In this document: piece after piece, positions 59,006 to 64,000 of the stretch
Layout of the letters: each line of letters begins with the position of its first letter
Numbering within the stretch: position 1 is the first letter of the stretch
Assembly (NCBI GenBank): GCA_017305715.1
Contig: JAFKKG010000022.1
Span: 62,001-126,000, forward strand
DNA: 64,000 nucleotides
Reading direction: 5' to 3'
DNA from: Hyphomicrobiales bacterium
Lineage (GTDB): Bacteria > Pseudomonadota > Alphaproteobacteria > Rhizobiales > Xanthobacteraceae
Program-made: the position numbers and the translations under genes
The notes under the pieces: generated by a model
The model's database searches: none
Told to the model about the DNA's origin: nothing
Seen by the model: only the letters and a program-made list of their open reading frames with translations

Positions 59006-59854
59006 TCACCAAACCATAAGACCGCGACCGACGCCATCGGCGCCGCCCCGCAGGAACCCAAAAAGCGCCGCCATGGCGACGGCCGCCACAAATCCATCCA
59101 GACGGTCCAGCAGCCCGCCATGGCCGGGAATAATCTGGCTCGAATCCTTCACACCGAAGCGTCGCTTGACCGCCGATTCGAAGAGATCGCCGAGTTGAGA
59201 AACCACCGAAAGAACGCCTGATATCATCAATAGCGGCCCGGTTTTCCCGAGATCCAGCGCCGCAAAGCCGCCCGCCACCGCCAGACTGGCGACAAAACCG
59301 CCGATGGCGCCTGCCCAGGTCTTCTTGGGGCTGACGCGCGGCCAGAGTTTTGGCCCGCCGATGCCCCGGCCCGCGAAATAGCCGCCGCTATCGGTTACCC
59401 ACACGATCACGAGCACGAACACCAGCGCGGCAAAGCCTTTGACCGGATCGAGACGCAGCAGCACGGATGCGATTTCGGCCGCTGCCGCATAGAGGAATCC
59501 CAGGGCGCTCCAGTTTCGCTGCGACGGCGTGATCATGGCGACCGCGACGAGGCCGACGCCGAACACGACCAGCGCGGCCTCGATCCGCCCGATCGCAAGG
59601 CAAAGCCCGGCCATGGCGAGTGCGAAAACACCCGCTGCGACCACGCGCCTGTCGGCGACGAGGCCGGCCACCATCAGCCATTCGACATAAAGGCCGATCG
59701 CGGCCAGCGTCACCAGCGTGGTCCACAGCCAGCCGCCCGCCCAGGCGATGGCGATGGCGAGCGGAATCAGCACGGCGGCGGCGATGATGCGCGTCGACAG
59801 ATTGCGGGAATCCGCCTCGGCCGATGCCGCCGGCGCGGCCTTGCCCTCGGTCAC
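59006..59854 (-). CDS. cdsA: Phosphatidate cytidylyltransferase
   Basis: 282 residues with about seven membrane helices; makes CDP-diacylglycerol from phosphatidate and CTP. The family signature is complete near the C-terminus: [20 protein letters not shown] then GLLDRLDGF. Start is a GTG whose bases overlap the TGA of uppS (GTGA), a four-base coupling junction. Confidence 0.96.
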   Translation of the reverse strand: MTEGKAAPAASAEADSRNLSTRIIAAAVLIPLAIAIAWAGGWLWTTLVTLAAIGLYVEWLMVAGLVADRRVVAAGVFALAMAGLCLAIGRIEAALVVFGVGLVAVAMITPSQRNWSALGFLYAAAAEIASVLLRLDPVKGFAALVFVLVIVWVTDSGGYFAGRGIGGPKLWPRVSPKKTWAGAIGGFVASLAVAGGFAALDLGKTGPLLMISGVLSVVSQLGDLFESAVKRRFGVKDSSQIIPGHGGLLDRLDGFVAAVAMAALFGFLRGGADGVGRGLMVW

Positions 59855-60606
59855 GATCCGGTTTTCGCGGCCAGACCGCCGAAACGGCGCTCCCGTCTGG
59901 CGTATTCGGCGATCGCGCTTTCAAGCGCAGGCTTGTCGAAATCCGGCCAGTGGATCGGCACGAACACGAGTTCGCTGTAAGCCGCCTGCCACATCAGGAA
60001 GTTCGACAGCCGCTGCTCGCCGCTGGTACGGATGATCAGGTCGGGATCGGGAATATCGGGCGCGTCGAGATACCGGCCGAGCGCGTCGGCGTCGATCGAG
60101 GCGGGATCGCGTTTGCCCTCGGCGACTTCGCGCGCCAGCCGCTGCGCCGCGTTGGCGATTTCCTGGCGCGATCCATAATTGAACGCCACGACGAGATTGA
60201 GCTTGGTATTGCCCCGCGTCAGTTCTTCGGCCTCGTTCAACAGCGCGCAGATATCCGGCTCCAATCCCTCACGCTCGCCGATGACGCGCACCCTCACCCC
60301 GTCACGGTGCAGTGTTGCCAGATCGTTGCGGATGAAGCGGCGCAGCAAGCCGAAGAGATCGCCGATTTCGGTCGCCGGACGCGACCAGTTCTCGGAGCTG
60401 AACGAGAAGATGGTCAAATAGCGCACGCCGAGTTCATGGGCGGCGCGAACGACGCGCCGCAGCGCGTCGACGCCGCGGCGATGGCCTTCCGCGCGTGGCA
60501 GGCCCCGCGCGGCCGCCCAGCGGCCGTTGCCGTCCATGATGATCGCCACGTGCAAGGGACCGGTTCGATCCGGTGCTTCCGTTGCGGGGGCGGCGGCGTT
60601 CGGCAT
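59851..60606 (-). CDS. uppS: Undecaprenyl pyrophosphate synthase (isoprenyl transferase)
   Basis: 251 residues; adds cis isoprene units to farnesyl-PP to make the C55 carrier for peptidoglycan and O-antigen. Signature residues are intact: Asp in [28 protein letters not shown], and [23 protein letters not shown] 60606. Coupled to cdsA. Confidence 0.97.
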   Translation of the reverse strand: MPNAAAPATEAPDRTGPLHVAIIMDGNGRWAAARGLPRAEGHRRGVDALRRVVRAAHELGVRYLTIFSFSSENWSRPATEIGDLFGLLRRFIRNDLATLHRDGVRVRVIGEREGLEPDICALLNEAEELTRGNTKLNLVVAFNYGSRQEIANAAQRLAREVAEGKRDPASIDADALGRYLDAPDIPDPDLIIRTSGEQRLSNFLMWQAAYSELVFVPIHWPDFDKPALESAIAEYARRERRFGGLAAKTGS

Positions 60607-60677
60607 TATCTAGGTTCCAGGGACCAGTCCCAAAGTCTCGATCGCGAGTTTCGACCTCAAGTTTCGATCATAAGCCA

Positions 60678-61241
60678 TTAAACGGTAAGGATTTCCTTTT
60701 CCTTTGCCGCCAGCAATTGGTCGATCTCGGCAATCATCCCGTCGGTGGCCTTTTGCACGTCATTGGCCAGGCGCTCCTGGTCGTCCTCGGAGATTTCGTG
60801 ATTCTTCTCAAGCTTCTTGACCGTATCCAGCCCGTCGCGACGGACGTGGCGGACCGCAACCTTGGCGGCTTCGGCATATTTGTGCGCGACTTTCACCAGC
60901 TCCTTGCGGCGCTCCTCGTTGAGTTCCGGAATCCGCAGGCGAAGCACCTGCCCTTCGGTCGCCGGCGAGAGGCCGAGATTGGAATCGACGATCGCCTTCT
61001 CCACCGCCTTGACCATGGACTTGTCCCAGACCTGCACCGACAGCAGCCGCGGTTCGGGGACGCTGACGGTGGCGAGCTGGTTGAGCGGCATGTGCGAGCC
61101 ATAGGCCTCGACCTGCACCGGCTCCAGCATGGAGGCCGCCGCGCGGCCGGTGCGCAAGCCGCCCAGTTCATGCTTGAGCGACTGGGTCGCGCCCTGCATG
61201 CGGCGCTTCAATTCGTTGATGTCAAAACCGGGTGTGGGCAT
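60678..61241 (-). CDS. frr: Ribosome-recycling factor
   Basis: 187 residues; with EF-G it splits the ribosome after termination. Three-helix bundle plus domain II visible: [39 protein letters not shown] and [23 protein letters not shown] 61241. 72 bases after pyrH and 71 before uppS in transcription order. Confidence 0.98.
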   Translation of the reverse strand: MPTPGFDINELKRRMQGATQSLKHELGGLRTGRAAASMLEPVQVEAYGSHMPLNQLATVSVPEPRLLSVQVWDKSMVKAVEKAIVDSNLGLSPATEGQVLRLRIPELNEERRKELVKVAHKYAEAAKVAVRHVRRDGLDTVKKLEKNHEISEDDQERLANDVQKATDGMIAEIDQLLAAKEKEILTV

Positions 61242-61313
61242 AACGATCTCCCCTCCTTTAGAAAGCCATCCGCCGGCATGATGGGGCCGACGGCTCGATG
61301 CAGCGCCAGGCGG

Positions 61314-62030
61314 TCAGCCGGCGACAACCGTACCGTGGCCGGTACCGCGCAGAATGGCGCCGATCGAACCCGGCTCGGCGATCGAGAATACGATGATAGG
61401 CAGTGACGTCTCGCGGGCAAGCGCGAATGCGGTGGCGTCCATCACCTTGTAGCCGCCTTCGATCGCCTGTGAATGCGTCAGCCGGTCAAAACGCTTGGCC
61501 GACGGGTCCTTTTTGGGATCGGCGCTGTAGACGCCGTCGACATTGGTGGCCTTGAGCACGGCTTGTGCCCCGATCTCGGCCGCCCGCAGCACCGCTGTGG
61601 TGTCGGTCGTGAAGAACGGGTTGCCGGTTCCGCCGCCGAGCAGGACGATTCGTCCCTCGGCGAGATATTTGTGCGTTGCGCTACGGGTGAACAGTTCGGA
61701 AATCTCGGGCATCACGAAGGCGGACAAGGTCCGCGCCGGCGTCCCCTTGCGCTCGATGGCAGCCTCGAGCGCCAGGCAATTCATCATGGTCGCGAGCATG
61801 CCCATGGTGTCGCCGGTCGGACGCGACACGCCGCGCGAGGAGACTTCCACGCCGCGAACGATGTTGCCGCCGCCGACCACCACCGCCACCTCGACCCCGA
61901 GCTGGCGCGCCGCGATCAGGTCGTCGGCGATACGGTCCACGGTGGGCTGGTCGATGCCGAAGGACTGGCTGCCGGCGAGATATTCGCCCGAGAGCTTGAT
62001 CACGACGCGACGATAGACCGGCTCAGCCAT
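61314..62030 (-). CDS. pyrH: UMP kinase
   Basis: 238 residues; phosphorylates UMP to UDP. Amino-acid-kinase fold with [33 protein letters not shown] and [20 protein letters not shown]. Two Leu/Ile-rich core strands and Lys sites match the bacterial hexameric enzyme. Follows tsf by 66 bases. Supplies UTP and, through pyrG, CTP. Confidence 0.98.
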   Translation of the reverse strand: MAEPVYRRVVIKLSGEYLAGSQSFGIDQPTVDRIADDLIAARQLGVEVAVVVGGGNIVRGVEVSSRGVSRPTGDTMGMLATMMNCLALEAAIERKGTPARTLSAFVMPEISELFTRSATHKYLAEGRIVLLGGGTGNPFFTTDTTAVLRAAEIGAQAVLKATNVDGVYSADPKKDPSAKRFDRLTHSQAIEGGYKVMDATAFALARETSLPIIVFSIAEPGSIGAILRGTGHGTVVAG

Positions 62031-62096
62031 AGCGTATCGCTTCCTTCATCCGCGCGGGCTTCCGGCGCGACGTGCGCCGGAAGGTCGTGTTGGCGG

Positions 62097-63020
62097 TTAC
62101 TTCTTGCCGGCCGTCGCTGCAACTTCCGCCGCGAAATCGGATTCCTGCTTCTCGATTCCCTCGCCGAGCTGATAGCGCACGAAACCGGCAATCTTGATCG
62201 AACCACCCACCTTGCCTTCGGCTTCCTTCACCGCCTGGGCGACCGACTTGCCGGTGTCATGGATGAAGGCCTGATCCAGCAGGCAGACTTCCTTGTAATA
62301 GGTTTTCAGGCCGGACTCGACGATCTTCTCGATCACGTTCTCCGGTTTGCCCTGCTGGCGGTACTTGTCGGCCAGCACGTCCTTTTCCCGCTTCACGGTT
62401 TCCGGGTCGAGGCCGGAGGCATCGAGCGCCTGCGGGTTGGTCGCGGCAACGTGCATCGCAAGCTGACGGCCGAGCGCGGCGAGCTCATCGGCCTTGCCCG
62501 GTGATTCGAGCGCCACCAGCACGCCCATCTTGCCGGCATTGTCGATGACGGCGCCATGGATGTAGCTCGCCACCACGCCCTGCCCGACCTCGAGCAAGGC
62601 CGCACGGCGCAGCGTCATGTTCTCGCCGATGGTGGCGATCGCGTCCGAAATCGCGGTCTCGACGGTGAAGTCGCCGATCTTGGCAGCCTTGATGGTTTCG
62701 ACGTCGGCACCGACGCGAAGCGCGACCTGCGCGACCATCTTGACGAGGCCCTGGAACTGCTCGTTGCGGGCGACGAAATCGGTCTCCGAATTGACTTCGA
62801 CTACGACGCCCTTGTTGCCCGAGGTCATGGCGCCGATCAGGCCTTCGGCGGCGACGCGGCCGGCCTTCTTGGCGGCCTTCGACAGGCCCTTCTTGCGCAG
62901 CCAATCCTGCGCTTCCTGCATGTTGCCCGCGGTCTCGGTGAGCGCCGCCTTGCAGTCCATCATGCCCGCGCCGGTCGACTCGCGCAGTTCCTTGACCATC
63001 GCCGCAGAGATCGTTGCCAT
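62097..63020 (-). CDS. tsf: Elongation factor Ts
   Basis: 307 residues; exchanges GDP on EF-Tu. The N-terminal UBA-like module [20 protein letters not shown] carries the [12 protein letters not shown] motif; the core has [15 protein letters not shown] with the TDFV motif that enters EF-Tu. ATG 63020; extension to 63065 is rejected for lack of a site and family match. Downstream of rpsB across a GC-rich hairpin. Confidence 0.98.
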   Translation of the reverse strand: MATISAAMVKELRESTGAGMMDCKAALTETAGNMQEAQDWLRKKGLSKAAKKAGRVAAEGLIGAMTSGNKGVVVEVNSETDFVARNEQFQGLVKMVAQVALRVGADVETIKAAKIGDFTVETAISDAIATIGENMTLRRAALLEVGQGVVASYIHGAVIDNAGKMGVLVALESPGKADELAALGRQLAMHVAATNPQALDASGLDPETVKREKDVLADKYRQQGKPENVIEKIVESGLKTYYKEVCLLDQAFIHDTGKSVAQAVKEAEGKVGGSIKIAGFVRYQLGEGIEKQESDFAAEVAATAGKK

Positions 63021-63115
63021 CGTTGAATATCCTTCTTGCCTGTAAGGAGCGAGCGCGGCGCGCATCTGCGCCGTGCCGCCAACAGCTACAGGGATGTCGT
63101 AACAGGGAAATCAAA

Positions 63116-63143
63116 CCGGGGGGCCGGAAGGCCGGCCGCCCGG
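63116..63143 (-). terminator. rpsB-tsf intercistronic hairpin, possible attenuator
   Basis: An 11-bp stem with one mismatch (CCGGG and GGCCGG pairing with CCGGCC and CCCGG) and a four-base loop between rpsB and tsf. On the minus strand it is followed by TTTGATTT, a weak U-tract. rpsB-tsf junctions carry an attenuator in E. coli; whether this works that way is inferred. Confidence 0.45.
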
Positions 63144-63151
63144 AGGTACAA

Positions 63152-64000
63152 TTATTCCGCTTCCGCGGTAAGGGCTTTGGCCTGGGTAACCCAGCCATCG
63201 GCGCGGCTCGGAAGTCCGACCTCTTCACCGATCTTGTGTGCGGTGTCGTGGTCGAGTTCGGCAAGCTGCCAGTAGTGGAAGATGCCGAGATCGTTGAACT
63301 TCTTCTCGATCGCCCCCGACACGCCGGTGAGCTTCTTGAGGTTGTCGGCGGTGCCGCGGGGGCCTGCCAGACCCTGGAAGCCGGTCGGCTGCGGCGCAGC
63401 GGGGAGTTCCTCACGGGCCGGCTGAACGGAGGCGCCGACGTCGATGCCATGGTCGCCCTGGGCACGCGAGATGCCGTCGATGGCGGCCCGGGCCACCAGG
63501 TCGCAATACAGCGAAATGGCGCGGCCGGCGTCGTCATTGCCCGGCACCACATAGGTGATGCCCTTGGGGTCCGAATTGGTGTCGACGATCGCGGCGACGG
63601 GAATGTTGAGCCGCTGCGCTTCCTGGATCGCGATGTCTTCCTTGTTGGTGTCGATCACGAAGATCATGTCGGGAAGCCCGCCCATGTCCTTGATGCCGCC
63701 CAGCGAACGGTCGAGCTTGTCGCGCTCGCGCTGCAGCGTCAGCCGCTCCTTCTTGGTGTAGGAGTTGGCTTCGCCGGAATTGAGCACTTCATCGAGATGG
63801 CGAAGACGCTTGATCGAACCGGAAATGGTCTTCCAGTTGGTCAGCGTGCCGCCGAGCCAGCGCGAATTGACGAAATACTGCGCCGAACGCTTGGCCGCTT
63901 CCGCGACGCCGTCCTGCGCCTGCCGCTTGGTGCCGACGAACAGGATACGGCCGCCCCTGGCGACGGTGTCGCTGACCGCCTTCAGCGCATTGTGCAGCAA
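63152..64000 (-). CDS. rpsB: 30S ribosomal protein S2 (partial, N-terminus outside window)
   Basis: The last 282 residues are visible; about 40-55 N-terminal residues lie past the edge. Family segments: [56 protein letters not shown] and [17 protein letters not shown]. Beyond the usual S2 core there is a C-terminal extension of about 100 residues (after [15 protein letters not shown]) with a helix-hairpin-helix-like end ([20 protein letters not shown]), known from alphaproteobacterial S2. Sets the head of the cluster. Confidence 0.97.
   Translation of the reverse strand: MLHNALKAVSDTVARGGRILFVGTKRQAQDGVAEAAKRSAQYFVNSRWLGGTLTNWKTISGSIKRLRHLDEVLNSGEANSYTKKERLTLQRERDKLDRSLGGIKDMGGLPDMIFVIDTNKEDIAIQEAQRLNIPVAAIVDTNSDPKGITYVVPGNDDAGRAISLYCDLVARAAIDGISRAQGDHGIDVGASVQPAREELPAAPQPTGFQGLAGPRGTADNLKKLTGVSGAIEKKFNDLGIFHYWQLAELDHDTAHKIGEEVGLPSRADGWVTQAKALTAEAE

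Overview
The window is a high-GC, gene-dense stretch of an alphaproteobacterial chromosome. Protein sequences, gene order and several dispersed intergenic repeats fit Bradyrhizobium or a close relative. This assignment is an inference from recognition; no database search was run. There is no rRNA, tRNA, CRISPR array, insertion sequence or phage gene. Two genes are cut by the window edges: a flavin reductase at the left (minus strand) and rpsB at the right (minus strand, 5' end missing).

Layout. 0-14 kb is mostly core metabolism: an MDR dehydrogenase, a secreted M15-type peptidase, eno, queF, a Bug-type periplasmic binding protein, an MFS exporter, kdsA, a NIPSNAP protein, pyrG, secG, an XRE-cupin regulator with a GNAT enzyme, and tpiA. 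14.2-18.8 kb is an accessory block of exported proteins lying between the divergent tpiA and ppiD genes: a short exported protein, an IalB-family protein, a large secreted VNVPKP-repeat protein and an outer-membrane beta-barrel protein. 19.2-23.5 kb is the ppiD-trpD-trpC-moaC operon. 23.5-36 kb is a second accessory stretch: a GGDEF/EAL protein, an S41 peptidase, a GNAT enzyme, a PEP-CTERM protein and a PEP-CTERM remnant, an exported caspase-like protein divergent from a hybrid histidine kinase, an old-yellow-enzyme homologue and a HAD hydrolase. 36.5-48.7 kb carries moeA, lexA (with a clear SOS box), comEC, a second PEP-CTERM protein, glnS, gltX and gltA. 48.9-64 kb is a long minus-strand cell-envelope and translation cluster whose transcription order is rpsB-tsf-pyrH-frr-uppS-cdsA-dxr-rseP-bamA-lpxD-fabZ-lpxA-lpxI-lpxB.

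How the genes work together. The right-hand cluster links translation (rpsB, tsf, frr), UMP supply (pyrH), isoprenoid and undecaprenyl carrier synthesis (dxr, uppS), phospholipid precursor (cdsA), outer-membrane protein assembly and stress proteolysis (bamA, rseP) and lipid A synthesis (lpxD, fabZ, lpxA, lpxI, lpxB). kdsA and pyrG near the left supply Kdo and the CTP needed to activate it. Several members are translationally coupled by 1-nt or 4-nt stop/start overlaps.

The best candidates for undescribed biology are: the exported-protein block at 14.2-18.8 kb, whose short protein and beta-barrel protein share the same helix just after the signal peptide; the caspase-like protein/hybrid kinase pair with a structured element in its shared promoter region (32289-32334); the XRE-cupin gene whose perfect 8-bp inverted repeat spans the -10 box and start codon; and an exported KTSC-domain protein encoded antisense inside the lpx cluster.
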